Assembly (NCBI GenBank): GCA_031271045.1
Contig: JAISWO010000015.1
Coordinates: 1 to 64,000, forward strand
Reading direction: 5' to 3'
Length of the DNA stretch: 64,000 nt
Origin: Tannerellaceae bacterium
Lineage (GTDB): Bacteria > Bacteroidota > Bacteroidia > Bacteroidales > Tannerellaceae
In this document: positions 7,989 through 16,147 of the stretch, piece after piece
How positions within the stretch are numbered: position 1 is the stretch's first letter
Layout: the number at the start of each line of letters is the position of its first letter
Notes under the pieces: generated by a model
Seen by the model: the letters and a program-made list of their open reading frames with translations, nothing else
The model's database searches: none
Told to the model about the DNA's origin: nothing
Program-made: the position numbers and the translations under genes

Positions 7989-9488
7989 TTAGTTATATGG
8001 TATCTTATTAATGGCATCAATGTAAGCTTTGACCGAAGCGGCGATAATATCGGTATGGGCGGCGAAGCCATAATAGATATTGCCATCGTATTCCACTTGT
8101 ATATGCACCTTGCCTATGTCGTCTCTTCCCTTATTGAGGGCCTGAATCAGAAACTCCTGTATTGTTACGGTGCGCTGGGTGAGGGATTCGACGGCTTTGA
8201 TGGCAGCGTCTACCGGGCCGTTGCCCGAGGCGGCAGCTTCGAGTTTTACGCCGGCAATACTGAGGCAGATGCTGGCTACGGGCTTCAGGCCTATGCCCGA
8301 AGAGACTTGCAAATATTCCAGTTTGATGCGTTGCGTGGTGGTTCGGTCTTTGCCTACGAGCATCAGGACGTCGTCGTCGTTGATGTCTCTCTTATTGTCG
8401 GCTAATTTCAGGAAGTCTTCGTAGACTTTTTCCAATTCATCTTGCTCCAGATTGACGTCCAACAGTTGGAGACGGTGTTTCAGGGCAGCCCGGCCGCTAC
8501 GGGCGGTGAGCAGGATGGCATTGTCGTCGATGCCGACGTCTTTGGGGTCGATGATTTCATAGCTTTCGCGGTGTTTGAGCACGCCGTCCTGGTGGATACC
8601 GGAGGAGTGGGCGAAGGCGTTTCGTCCTACGATGGCCTTGTTGGGCTGTATGGGCATATGCATCAGACTGGATACCATGCGGCTGATACCGTATATATTT
8701 TGGCTGTTGATGTTTGTTTCGATTTCTGTCTCGCGGTGGCTTTTGAAAATCATGGCCACTTCTTCGAGCGAAGTATTCCCGGCGCGTTCGCCTATGCCGT
8801 TGATGGTTACTTCGACTTGCCTGGCTCCGTTGAGTACGCCCTGGATCGTATTGGCGGTGGCCATACCCAGGTCGTTATGGCAATGGGTGGAGAGGATGGC
8901 TTTGTCTATGCAGGTTACGTGCTCCATGAGATAGCGTATCTTCGCTCCGTACTCATCGGGCAGGCAGTATCCTGTGGTGTCGGGGATATTGACAACGGTG
9001 GCGCCGGCATGGATGACGGCTTCGACGACACGGGCCAGGTATTCGTTGTCGGTACGTCCGGCGTCTTCGGCATAGAACTCGACGTCTTCTACATAGCGTT
9101 TGGCGTACTTCACACAGGCGACGGCTCGTTCGAGTATTTCTTCCCGGGTGGAGTTGAACTTATACCGGATGTGATAGTCCGACGTTCCGATGCCGGTATG
9201 GATGCGTTTTCGCCTGGCGTACTGCAAGGCTTGGGCGGCTGCGTCGATGTCTTTTTCTACGGCGCGGGTGAGGGCGCAGATGGTGGGCCAGGTGACGGCC
9301 TTGGATATTGCGACTACGCTTTGGAAGTCGCCCGGCGAGGAGATGGGGAAGCCGGCTTCGATGACATCGACACCCAGGGTTTCGAGGGCCTTGGCGACTT
9401 CAATCTTTTCGGTACTGTTCAGTTGACATCCCGGCACCTGTTCACCGTCGCGCAGGGTGGTGTCAAAAATAAATAATCTGTTTGCCAT
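7989..9488 (-). CDS. leuA: 2-isopropylmalate synthase
   Basis: LeuA condenses acetyl-CoA with 2-oxoisovalerate, the committed step of leucine synthesis. The 499-aa protein has [17 protein letters not shown] at the N-terminus, the metal ligands in [29 protein letters not shown], and the C-terminal regulatory domain from about residue 380 where leucine normally binds for feedback inhibition. It is the first structural gene of the operon and lies directly behind the attenuator. Confidence 0.97.
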   Translation of the reverse strand: MANRLFIFDTTLRDGEQVPGCQLNSTEKIEVAKALETLGVDVIEAGFPISSPGDFQSVVAISKAVTWPTICALTRAVEKDIDAAAQALQYARRKRIHTGIGTSDYHIRYKFNSTREEILERAVACVKYAKRYVEDVEFYAEDAGRTDNEYLARVVEAVIHAGATVVNIPDTTGYCLPDEYGAKIRYLMEHVTCIDKAILSTHCHNDLGMATANTIQGVLNGARQVEVTINGIGERAGNTSLEEVAMIFKSHRETEIETNINSQNIYGISRMVSSLMHMPIQPNKAIVGRNAFAHSSGIHQDGVLKHRESYEIIDPKDVGIDDNAILLTARSGRAALKHRLQLLDVNLEQDELEKVYEDFLKLADNKRDINDDDVLMLVGKDRTTTQRIKLEYLQVSSGIGLKPVASICLSIAGVKLEAAASGNGPVDAAIKAVESLTQRTVTIQEFLIQALNKGRDDIGKVHIQVEYDGNIYYGFAAHTDIIAASVKAYIDAINKIPYN

Positions 9489-9513
9489 ATCTTTTTGTAT
9501 TTAATTATCCATC

Positions 9514-9553
9514 AAAAAAGCCCCTCTCATCCGGAAGTGAGAAGGGCTTTTGT
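9514..9553 (-). terminator. Attenuator terminator before leuA
   Basis: On the minus strand, AAAAGCCCTTCTCA and its partner TGAGAGGGGCTTTTTT form a stable hairpin that ends in a T run, 26 bases before the leuA ATG. The 5' arm CTCACTTCC is exactly complementary to GGAAGTGAG inside the leader peptide gene (9593-9601). The leader can therefore form an alternative hairpin that prevents termination. Confidence 0.88.
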
Positions 9554-9577
9554 TCGTTTTGGTCCTTTGTATTACGC

Positions 9578-9670
9578 TCAACTGACGCACGCCTCACTTC
9601 CATTCTGCTTCTGAAGTAGAATAATAATGCTTAGGGAGAGGAGGAGATTGTTTGCTGTATTGCGTGTCAT
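9578..9670 (-). CDS. leuL: leu operon leader peptide (30 aa)
   Basis: This ORF is too short for the supplied track. It runs from ATG at 9670 to TGA at 9578 and contains LLLSLSIIILL, that is six leucine and three isoleucine codons within eleven. A consensus promoter lies about 24 bases upstream, and the terminator at 9514-9553 lies downstream. Stalling at Leu or Ile codons would leave GGAAGTGAG free to pair with the terminator 5' arm and let transcription enter leuA. The layout matches classical amino-acid attenuation; the mechanism here is inferred from sequence. Confidence 0.85.
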   Translation of the reverse strand: MTRNTANNLLLSLSIIILLQKQNGSEACVS

Positions 9671-9693
9671 ATCGTTATAATTATTATTGGCGG

Positions 9694-9724
9694 CAAAGAT
9701 ACATTCATTTTTATAACATCCAAA
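9694..9724 (-). promoter_or_regulatory. Promoter of the leu operon
   Basis: On the minus strand, TTTG (9724-9721), 19 bases, then TATCTTTG (9701-9694) is a perfect Bacteroidetes sigma-ABfr type promoter. The expected start of transcription falls shortly before the leader peptide ATG at 9670. Confidence 0.85.
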
Positions 9725-9769
9725 CAGGGTAAGTTGTTTTTTCATCACAATACTGTTACGAACAAAGTT

Positions 9770-9777
9770 TATCTTTG
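9770..9777 (+). promoter_or_regulatory. -7 box for the TIM-barrel gene at 9834
   Basis: TATCTTTG matches TAnnTTTG and lies 57 bases before the ATG, divergent from the leu promoter. No clean -33 element was found at the normal spacing. Confidence 0.5.
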
Positions 9778-9833
9778 TCTCCGGAATAAAACTACTTGCG
9801 ATCCATATTGTTTAATCTAAATATCTTATCAAC

Positions 9834-10826
9834 ATGACACGACTTGTAACTCTCTACACCCTCCAGTGGGGTGACTTATCTCTGGAAACAATCTGCGCAA
9901 AGGCCCTTGGCTTTGGCTACGACGGGCTGGAACTCGGCCTTCCCAACCATGTAGACGTCCGGCAAACGGACGCCGCCTACTACCGCGGCATTACAGACCT
10001 TCTCGGCACGCACGGCCTGAAGGTCCGGACAATCTCCACACACCTGATTGGTCAGGCCGTCTGCGACCCGATCGACTTCCGGCATCGCTCGATCCTGCCC
10101 GATTACATCTGGGGCGACGGCGATCCCGAAGGAGTCCGCCAGCGGGCCTCCGAAGAACTGATTCGCACCGCCCATGCCGCTCGCGCGCTGGGCGTCGATA
10201 CGGTAGTAGGCTTCTGCGGAAGCCCCATCTGGCAGTACCTCTACTCTTTCCCGCCCGTTCCCGCATCGCTGATAGAGGACGGCTATGGCGAGTTTGCCCG
10301 CCGGTTCACTCCGATCTTAGACGAATACCAGCGTCTGGGCGTCCGTTTCGCCCTCGAAGTACATCCGACGGAGATTGCCTTCGACACCGTCACGGCCCGC
10401 CGCGCCCTCGAGGCCGTAGGCTCGCATCCGGCCTTCGGCTTCAACTACGATCCCAGCCATCTCGGTTACCAGGGCGTCGATTACGTCGACTTTCTCTACC
10501 AATTTCCCGACCGCATTTTCCATGTCCACATGAAGGATGTCTATTGGAGCGACGCCCCGAAGGCGGCCGGCGTCTTCGGCGGCTATGTCCCCTTCGGCGA
10601 TCCGCGGCGTTATTGGAATTTCCGCAGCCTGGGGCGTGGCAAGATTCGCTTTGAAGAGATCATCCGCGCCTTGAACGACATCGGCTATCAAGGCCCCTTG
10701 TCGGTCGAATGGGAAGACAGTGCGATGGATCGCGAGCACGGCGCCCGCGAGTCGTGCGCATATGTCCGTCGGATCGACTTCCAAGCCTCTGCCCACGCCT
10801 TTGATGCCGTCTTTGAAAGGAAGTAA
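9834..10826 (+). CDS. Sugar phosphate isomerase/epimerase family protein (AP endonuclease 2-like TIM barrel)
   Basis: This 330-aa cytosolic TIM-barrel protein is of the xylose isomerase-like/IolE type, with no signal peptide. Probable metal ligands are the Glu in ALEVHPTEIAFD, the Asp and His in NYDPSHLGYQG, the His residues in FHVHMKDV, and the Glu in LSVEWEDS. WQYLYSFPPVP and the long C-terminal region resemble the sugar phosphate isomerase/epimerase group next to Bacteroidetes oxidoreductases, but none of those genes is present here, so the substrate is unknown. It is probably monocistronic, with a terminator at 10894-10927. Confidence 0.85.
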   Translation: MTRLVTLYTLQWGDLSLETICAKALGFGYDGLELGLPNHVDVRQTDAAYYRGITDLLGTHGLKVRTISTHLIGQAVCDPIDFRHRSILPDYIWGDGDPEGVRQRASEELIRTAHAARALGVDTVVGFCGSPIWQYLYSFPPVPASLIEDGYGEFARRFTPILDEYQRLGVRFALEVHPTEIAFDTVTARRALEAVGSHPAFGFNYDPSHLGYQGVDYVDFLYQFPDRIFHVHMKDVYWSDAPKAAGVFGGYVPFGDPRRYWNFRSLGRGKIRFEEIIRALNDIGYQGPLSVEWEDSAMDREHGARESCAYVRRIDFQASAHAFDAVFERK

Positions 10827-10893
10827 GCCTCTCCCCTACCCTGTTCCGGGAACAGCAAGCTTCCCTCCATACGTCTCCGGCATTTTCCTGTCA

Positions 10894-10927
10894 TAACCCC
10901 ATCAAGCCCGCTGCCTGATGGGGTTTT
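10894..10927 (+). terminator. Terminator after the TIM-barrel gene
   Basis: AACCCCATCA and TGATGGGGTT pair around a short loop, followed by TTTTT on the plus strand. Confidence 0.8.
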
Positions 10928-10967
10928 TCATAAGGATATACCGAAAGGCTTATAGAGCAAATTACCC

Positions 10968-11195
10968 TTCCGGAATTTGTGGCAAATAAGACATAATGCT
11001 ACGCTAACCTTGCCAATCTTGTGGCAAATAAGAAGAAATAATACGATAGCATTGCAAGTCTAATGGCAAATAAAACACATCTATACATAAGCCTTGCCAA
11101 TCTTATGGCAAATAAAGTGTCGTATTACCTTATATTTGCCACAAGATTGGCAAAGAATAAAAAAGTAAACGATAGATTTGCCGGATTATTTGAAA
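10968..11195. repeat. 42-bp tandem palindromic repeat (array 3)
   Basis: Interrupted palindromes close to TTGCCAATCTTGTGGCAA are centred at 10976.5, 11018.5, 11060.5, 11102.5 and 11144.5, exactly 42 bp apart. A degenerate sixth falls at 11186.5. The copy at 11136-11153 is in the opposite orientation but keeps the register. The last unit carries the TTTG upstream of the promoter box of the DUF6261 gene. Confidence 0.88.
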
Positions 11196-11203
11196 AGAAA
11201 ACG

Positions 11204-11211
11204 TACCTTTG
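11204..11211 (+). promoter_or_regulatory. -7 box for the DUF6261 gene
   Basis: TACCTTTG matches TAnnTTTG and lies only 8 bases before the ATG at 11220, implying a very short 5' leader. A possible -33 TTTG at 11177-11180 is 23 bases upstream, longer than usual. Confidence 0.55.
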
Positions 11212-11219
11212 TGAGCAAT

Positions 11220-11924
11220 ATGAAAATTAATAAGTTTAACTACACTTACCTAAGGAACGAGACGCATGTTGAGTTTCACGCGACAATCAGTCTTCTGATC
11301 GAGAAAGTAACTGCCATTGCGCTGAATATCGTTGCCGAATACGCCGCGTATAAGGCTGCTTACGACCGGGAAACCGGACTGCTCGACCTGATCCGCACAA
11401 GCCGCTATACCCGCGAGATAAAAGAACAGGATCGAAAACGCAACGGCATCTATCGCGGATTCCTCCTCGCCGTTCGCTCGGCAATGGAACACTTCGACCC
11501 CGCCAAACGACAGGCCGCCAAGCATATCTACTTCGTCCTGCGCGCATACGGCAACATCTGCCGCAAGCCGCTCGACGCAAAAACAGCCGCCATCGACGAC
11601 CTCCTGCGCGAATTGAACGGCCACCCCGCCGTCGGGATCCTTGGCATTGGGGAATGGCTGACGGAATTGCAGGCCGTCAACCAACATTTCCGCAACTTGA
11701 TGGAAGCCCGTTACCACGAAACCTCCAGGCGCCCGACAGAGCAGATGAGAGCGACGCGCAAAGAAGTCGATAAACTCTATATGCAGATGATACGGCGCCT
11801 CGAAGCCCTGCTGATCGTCCAGGGAGACAGCGTCAGCGCCGGCTTTGTGAACGAATTAAACGTCGTTGTCGGCCGTTACAAAAACATCATCGCCCAGCAA
11901 GCCGGAGCCCGCCAGGCGAAATGA
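11220..11924 (+). CDS. DUF6261 family protein
   Basis: This 234-aa, mostly helical, soluble protein has the N-terminal signature MKINKFNYTYLRNETHVEFH and a regular pattern of long amphipathic helices. I recognise it as DUF6261, a family seen mainly in Bacteroides and relatives; its function is not known. I moved the start to the ATG at 11220 because the promoter box at 11204-11211 lies inside the longer track ORF. It stands alone and is followed by the terminator of the convergent DUF362 gene. Confidence 0.8.
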   Translation: MKINKFNYTYLRNETHVEFHATISLLIEKVTAIALNIVAEYAAYKAAYDRETGLLDLIRTSRYTREIKEQDRKRNGIYRGFLLAVRSAMEHFDPAKRQAAKHIYFVLRAYGNICRKPLDAKTAAIDDLLRELNGHPAVGILGIGEWLTELQAVNQHFRNLMEARYHETSRRPTEQMRATRKEVDKLYMQMIRRLEALLIVQGDSVSAGFVNELNVVVGRYKNIIAQQAGARQAK

Positions 11925-11927
11925 GAC

Positions 11928-11957
11928 AAAAAAGGCTGCGCCCCGTCCGGCACAGCC
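11928..11957 (-). terminator. Terminator after the DUF362 gene
   Basis: On the minus strand GGCTGTGC pairs with GCGCAGCC (one G-T wobble) and is followed by TTTTTT. Confidence 0.8.
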
Positions 11958-11973
11958 TCCGCATTTACGATTA

Positions 11974-12870
11974 CTATACGTAGCTCGATTCATCCCAGCC
12001 GAGCTTCACCAACTGGATCTTCGACGGGTCGGACGTCCCCAGGTGATAGCGCGTATCGGCCAGGGCAATGTGTTTTGCCGGAGGATTCAAGGGGCGATCT
12101 TCGCCGAAGTAATCCCTCCGTTTGCCCTCGATGATGCGCAATCCCACCGAATCGACCGCCACCGGATCGAAGCCAACGGCCAAGCCGCTGTATTTCCAGG
12201 TAAACTCCTCCGTAACGGTGTTCGCCGCCAGATGATGGAACTGGGGAGCGAGGAGGGCCAGGATATGCAGGCGGGTTTTCCCCTTTACCGCAGGCAGTTC
12301 CTGCAAGGTTGCCAGCGGAGCGCAGGAGTCATCATGATAGTCCGAAGGCTTTTCGGCAAACATGATGTAGTTCTTCAGCAGTGAACCGACGCCCGACCAG
12401 GCATGCGTCCGCATCGGACGGACATTGATCAGGGCCGTTGCACGCCGGAAGACAGGATTCGTTTTCACACCCCGGTCGTCGACGCTTACGTTCTCCTCGC
12501 CGACACCTGTGGCCAGGACGCGGGCCTTGATCAGTGCGTTCAATTCCGGCGGGGTCGGAAAGGAGTTCCACTCGTTCGTCTTGATACCCACAATGTCATT
12601 AGGGTGGATAATCGACGCCCAGGCAGCCTTGGCATCAGCCTGCCCGGTCAGCGTACGGACGGCCTCGTCCAACATGGCGGCACAGACCTCCGGGTCGGGC
12701 GAGGCGCCGTTAGCAAACAACTTTTGGTTGCGTATCAATACGACCTTGCTGGTCGCATCTTTCTGCTGGGCCCATGCCGTAACCGGGCGGCTCAGCAAGA
12801 GCGAACTGCCGACCGCCAGGGCAGCCGTCCGCTTCAGTAACTCACGACGGGTAATTGATTCCATAAACAT
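11974..12870 (-). CDS. DUF362 domain protein with Tat-type signal
   Basis: The 298-aa protein starts with a twin-arginine motif (SITRRELLKR) and a hydrophobic segment, so it is probably exported by Tat. The rest matches DUF362: KVVLIRNQKLF, VGIKTNEWNSFP, a region with VRPMRTHAWSGVGSLLKNYIMF, and FDPVAVDSVGLRIIEGKR. DUF362 proteins often carry or accompany iron-sulfur clusters, but no ferredoxin-like Cys motif is visible here. It follows the DUF6599 gene by 12 bases, and the pair probably forms a two-gene operon ending at the terminator 11928-11957. Confidence 0.85.
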   Translation of the reverse strand: MFMESITRRELLKRTAALAVGSSLLLSRPVTAWAQQKDATSKVVLIRNQKLFANGASPDPEVCAAMLDEAVRTLTGQADAKAAWASIIHPNDIVGIKTNEWNSFPTPPELNALIKARVLATGVGEENVSVDDRGVKTNPVFRRATALINVRPMRTHAWSGVGSLLKNYIMFAEKPSDYHDDSCAPLATLQELPAVKGKTRLHILALLAPQFHHLAANTVTEEFTWKYSGLAVGFDPVAVDSVGLRIIEGKRRDYFGEDRPLNPPAKHIALADTRYHLGTSDPSKIQLVKLGWDESSYV

Positions 12871-12882
12871 CAGATGTTTTAA

Positions 12883-13767
12883 TTACTTATAAATAGATTG
12901 ATAAAGATTCTCGACTTGCTCTCTGGTCTGACCGTTGAAGATCGCCGCCAGCTTGTTGCCCTGTACCCCAAGGGTAAACCAACTGCCGTCTTCGAGGCGG
13001 ATGGATGCAGTGTCGGCCGACAGTTCGGGCGCAAGCCCTTTGCGCATCTCTTCGCCTGCCTTCAGGGCCTCTTCCGGGTTAGGATACTGCACCAACAGGA
13101 GGTAGCAACGCGCATCCGCCTCGCCGTATTTAGCCAACAGCGCATCCGTCTGGTCGCTGATACCGGCAATGTTGTAATCAGCAATAAACAAATAGGCATT
13201 GAGCCAGATGTAATGGTGGAAATAAAGGTATCCACCGGGCACCAGGCCTTCCTTGGGGAGTTCGGCAACAAGGGCCGGAATCTCGCCTTCACCGGGGATA
13301 GCTTCCTCCGCCAATGCCGCCAGATGCAGGAGGGCATCCCGGCTTTCCGGCGTCGCTTTCTGGGCGGTAATGATCACAAAATAGCGGTCTTTCCAGAACA
13401 AGATAAAGTCATCATAACGTTGCGACCCCTGTCCGTAGTCGTATTCCTCGCGGTCTCGACTTTGGGTATAGACTCCAAAAGCATTTTTCGACGAGGTCAT
13501 CTCGTAGATCTCGACCGTCACCTGGGGCAGACCGTCGCCATTGTATTTGCATCCCGTCATCCCCTTAAGTCCGTAAGAGAGATAGAGCTCTGCCCCTCCA
13601 TTGATATAATCATACAAGGCCTCTCCTTCGAAGTCAAGCCATTGATCAGCCCGGTAGGACTGGTATTGTTCCGGAAAGTATTTCATCAGATTTATTTTTT
13701 GAGCATGAATAAACGCCAATGGCCCGGAGCCACAGAGTAAAAAGAAAAACAGATAAACATTCCGCAT
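12883..13767 (-). CDS. DUF6599 family secreted protein
   Basis: The 294-aa protein starts with a signal peptide (cleavage likely after IHAQ). It contains the DUF6599-like core WLDFEGEALYDYINGGAELYLSYG, then VEIYEMTSSKNAFGVY and FWKDRYFVII. The family is uncharacterised. It is the first gene of a pair with the Tat-exported DUF362 protein, so both probably act outside the cytoplasm. A TATATTTG box lies upstream at 13804-13811 on the minus strand. Confidence 0.8.
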   Translation of the reverse strand: MRNVYLFFFLLCGSGPLAFIHAQKINLMKYFPEQYQSYRADQWLDFEGEALYDYINGGAELYLSYGLKGMTGCKYNGDGLPQVTVEIYEMTSSKNAFGVYTQSRDREEYDYGQGSQRYDDFILFWKDRYFVIITAQKATPESRDALLHLAALAEEAIPGEGEIPALVAELPKEGLVPGGYLYFHHYIWLNAYLFIADYNIAGISDQTDALLAKYGEADARCYLLLVQYPNPEEALKAGEEMRKGLAPELSADTASIRLEDGSWFTLGVQGNKLAAIFNGQTREQVENLYQSIYK

Positions 13768-13803
13768 GGTATTACTATAAGGGTTTTACTACTAACTTGA
13801 ACG

Positions 13804-13811
13804 CAAATATA
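13804..13811 (-). promoter_or_regulatory. -7 box for the DUF6599-DUF362 operon
   Basis: The minus strand reads TATATTTG about 36 bases before the ATG at 13767. The intergenic space of 99 bases is shared with the divergent bcp promoter. Confidence 0.5.
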
Positions 13812-13823
13812 AAACATTTCTGT

Positions 13824-13831
13824 TATTTTTG
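13824..13831 (+). promoter_or_regulatory. -7 box for bcp
   Basis: TATTTTTG matches TAnnTTTG, 35 bases before the bcp ATG. Confidence 0.45.
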
Positions 13832-13866
13832 TTGTTTATTTACTACAAACCGTAAAAAAGAACACT

Positions 13867-14325
13867 ATGACATTAAAAAAAGGCGATCCAATCCCTGAAA
13901 TATTAGGGGTAAATCAAAACGGAAAAGAGATTAAGGCAAGTGACTTCAAGGGTAAAAAGCTAGTTTTATACTTCTATCCCAAAGACAACACATCCGGATG
14001 TACGGCCGAAGCCTGCAGCTTCCGAGATAACTATGCCAGCTTGCGGGAAGCAGGCTACGAAGTCGTCGGCATCAGCGTAGACAATGCAACATCTCATCAG
14101 GAATTCATTGAGAAGCAGCAACTGCCCTTCGATCTGATTGCCGACACCGGACAGTCGCTCGTTATGACATTCGGCGTATGGGGCGAGAAAAGCATGTATG
14201 GAAGGAAGTATATGGGCATCTTCCGCACCACCTTCCTTATCAATGAAGAAGGTATCATCGAACACATCTTCCTTCCCCAAGAAATCAAAACCGGCACCCA
14301 TGCCGAACAAATCCTGTCCCTATAA
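13867..14325 (+). CDS. bcp: Thioredoxin-dependent thiol peroxidase (peroxiredoxin)
   Basis: Bcp reduces hydrogen peroxide and organic hydroperoxides with electrons from thioredoxin. The 152-aa length is typical. FYPKDNTSGCTAEACSFRD contains the peroxidatic cysteine and a second cysteine five residues later, the Bcp-type pair. FGVWGEKSMYGRKYMGIFRTTFLI is the usual C-terminal block. It is transcribed alone, divergent from the DUF6599 operon. Confidence 0.96.
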   Translation: MTLKKGDPIPEILGVNQNGKEIKASDFKGKKLVLYFYPKDNTSGCTAEACSFRDNYASLREAGYEVVGISVDNATSHQEFIEKQQLPFDLIADTGQSLVMTFGVWGEKSMYGRKYMGIFRTTFLINEEGIIEHIFLPQEIKTGTHAEQILSL

Positions 14326-14361
14326 ACAAAAAGAGGCGCCCCATAACAATGGGACGCCTCT
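14326..14361 (-). terminator. Terminator after pckA
   Basis: AGAGGCG and CGCCTCT pair around an inner CCAT/ATGG stem. On the minus strand the hairpin is followed by TTTTTG, so it serves pckA mainly. It may also stop bcp transcripts coming the other way, although no T run follows on that side. Confidence 0.7.
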
Positions 14362-14384
14362 CTGATCAGTTCTCTTGTCAGTTA

Positions 14385-15974
14385 TTACAACTGCGGACCG
14401 GCGGCAATCAAGGCCTTAGCGTCTTCGTTATCGCAATACTGTTCAAAGTTTTTGATATACTTAGCGCCCAAAGATTTGGCTTTGGTTTCCCATTCAGCCA
14501 CGTTGGCATAGGTGGTACGCGGGTCGAGTATATCGGAAACGCCGGGCAGCGCCTTGGGAATCGTCAGATTCAGCACCGGGACATGCACCCTTTCGGCCTT
14601 TTCGATGGATCCGTCGATGATGGCGTCGATAATGGCGCGGGTATCTTTCAGCGAAATACGCTTGCCTGTCCCGTTCCAGCCGGTATTGACTAAATAAGCC
14701 TTTGCTCCGTGTTCCTTCATCTTCCCTCCCAGCGTCTTGGCATACATAGTAGGATGCAAGGTAAGGAAAGCTTCGCCAAAAGCAGGCGAGAAGGAAGGCA
14801 GCGGTTCGGTGATTCCCCGTTCCGTTCCGGCCAGTTTGGACGTATAGCCGCAAAGGAAGTGATACTGCGCCTGAGCGTCATCAAGGATAGATACCGGAGG
14901 CAATACGCCGAAGGCATCTGCCGAGAGATAGACAATCTTGCTGGCATGACCGGCTTTCGAAGGCAGCACAATCTTATTGATGTTATAGATCGGATAAGAA
15001 ACACGCGTATTTTCCGTGATAGAGCCATCGGCATAATCCGGCGTCCCGTCGTCTTTCACTACGACGTTTTCCAGCAGGGCGTCCCGTTTGATAGCACGCC
15101 AGATATCCGGTTCGTTCTCTTCGCTGAGGTTGATTACCTTCGCATAGCATCCCCCTTCGTAGTTGAACACACCGTTATTATCCCATCCATGTTCGTCGTC
15201 GCCGATAAGGAAGCGTTTAGGATCTGCTGAAAGGGTCGTCTTGCCTGTTCCGGAAAGTCCGAAGAAGATAGCCACATCGCCCTTGTCGCCCACATTGGCC
15301 GAACAGTGCATAGATGCCATTCCTTTAAGCGGCAGGTAATAGTTCATCATTGAGAACATCCCCTTCTTCATTTCTCCGCCGTACCATGTACCGCCGATGA
15401 TCTGCTGTTTTTCCGTCAGGTTGAAGAGTACGAATACTTCCGAATTGAGTTTTTGTTCTTTCCAGTTCGGGTTTGTCACCTTAGAGGAGTTGAACACGGT
15501 GAAATCCGGTTCTCCATAATGTTCGAGTTCATACAACGAGGGACGGATAAACATATTCGTTACGAAAGGAGCCTGCCAGGCCACTTCCACAATGAACCGC
15601 ACTTTCATGCGCGTATCAACATTGGTGCCGCAGAACGTATCCACAACGTAAAGTTTCTTAGCAGAGTTCAGTTGTTTCAGAGACAGGGCCTTCAAATCGT
15701 CCCACACCTCGGTGGTAACCGGCTTGTTGATATTCCCATCCCACCAGATCGTATTTTCCGTAACAGCATCTTTCACAATGTAACGGTCTTTGGGGGAACG
15801 TCCTGTAAAAACACCTGTTTTTACCGACACAGCGCCTGTTGTAGTAAGCTCGCCTTTTTCAAATCCCTGGTTTGCGGGATCCATTTCAGCTTGAAAAAGC
15901 TGTTCGTAAGTAGGATTATGCACCACTTCAATGTTGCCATTAATTCCATACTTACTCAAATCTAAATTTGCCAT
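14385..15974 (-). CDS. pckA: Phosphoenolpyruvate carboxykinase (ATP)
   Basis: PckA interconverts oxaloacetate plus ATP and PEP plus CO2. In Bacteroidales it commonly runs in the CO2-fixing direction toward succinate. The 529-aa protein shows [31 protein letters not shown], the P-loop [14 protein letters not shown] and [10 protein letters not shown] chose the ATG at 15974 ([10 protein letters not shown]): the GGAG used as its ribosome site overlaps the upstream ATG that opens the track ORF. Confidence 0.97.
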   Translation of the reverse strand: MANLDLSKYGINGNIEVVHNPTYEQLFQAEMDPANQGFEKGELTTTGAVSVKTGVFTGRSPKDRYIVKDAVTENTIWWDGNINKPVTTEVWDDLKALSLKQLNSAKKLYVVDTFCGTNVDTRMKVRFIVEVAWQAPFVTNMFIRPSLYELEHYGEPDFTVFNSSKVTNPNWKEQKLNSEVFVLFNLTEKQQIIGGTWYGGEMKKGMFSMMNYYLPLKGMASMHCSANVGDKGDVAIFFGLSGTGKTTLSADPKRFLIGDDEHGWDNNGVFNYEGGCYAKVINLSEENEPDIWRAIKRDALLENVVVKDDGTPDYADGSITENTRVSYPIYNINKIVLPSKAGHASKIVYLSADAFGVLPPVSILDDAQAQYHFLCGYTSKLAGTERGITEPLPSFSPAFGEAFLTLHPTMYAKTLGGKMKEHGAKAYLVNTGWNGTGKRISLKDTRAIIDAIIDGSIEKAERVHVPVLNLTIPKALPGVSDILDPRTTYANVAEWETKAKSLGAKYIKNFEQYCDNEDAKALIAAGPQL

Positions 15975-16073
15975 TTTAATCTCCAATAATTAATAATGAT
16001 TGATTTATAATAATTCACTAACACTCTTGAGTATCCTTTCTTTGTTTAAGGATTGCCTTTGTAAAATGCGCCA

Positions 16074-16081
16074 CAAAAGTA
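16074..16081 (-). promoter_or_regulatory. -7 box for pckA
   Basis: The minus strand reads TACTTTTG, matching TAnnTTTG, 99 bases before the pckA ATG, leaving a rather long leader in which I see no known riboswitch. Confidence 0.45.
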
Positions 16082-16147
16082 GTACTTATTTTTGTTATTC
16101 GCCTTTCATTAAAGAAATCTTTCATTAAACAGCCCCCTGCTTGTATT

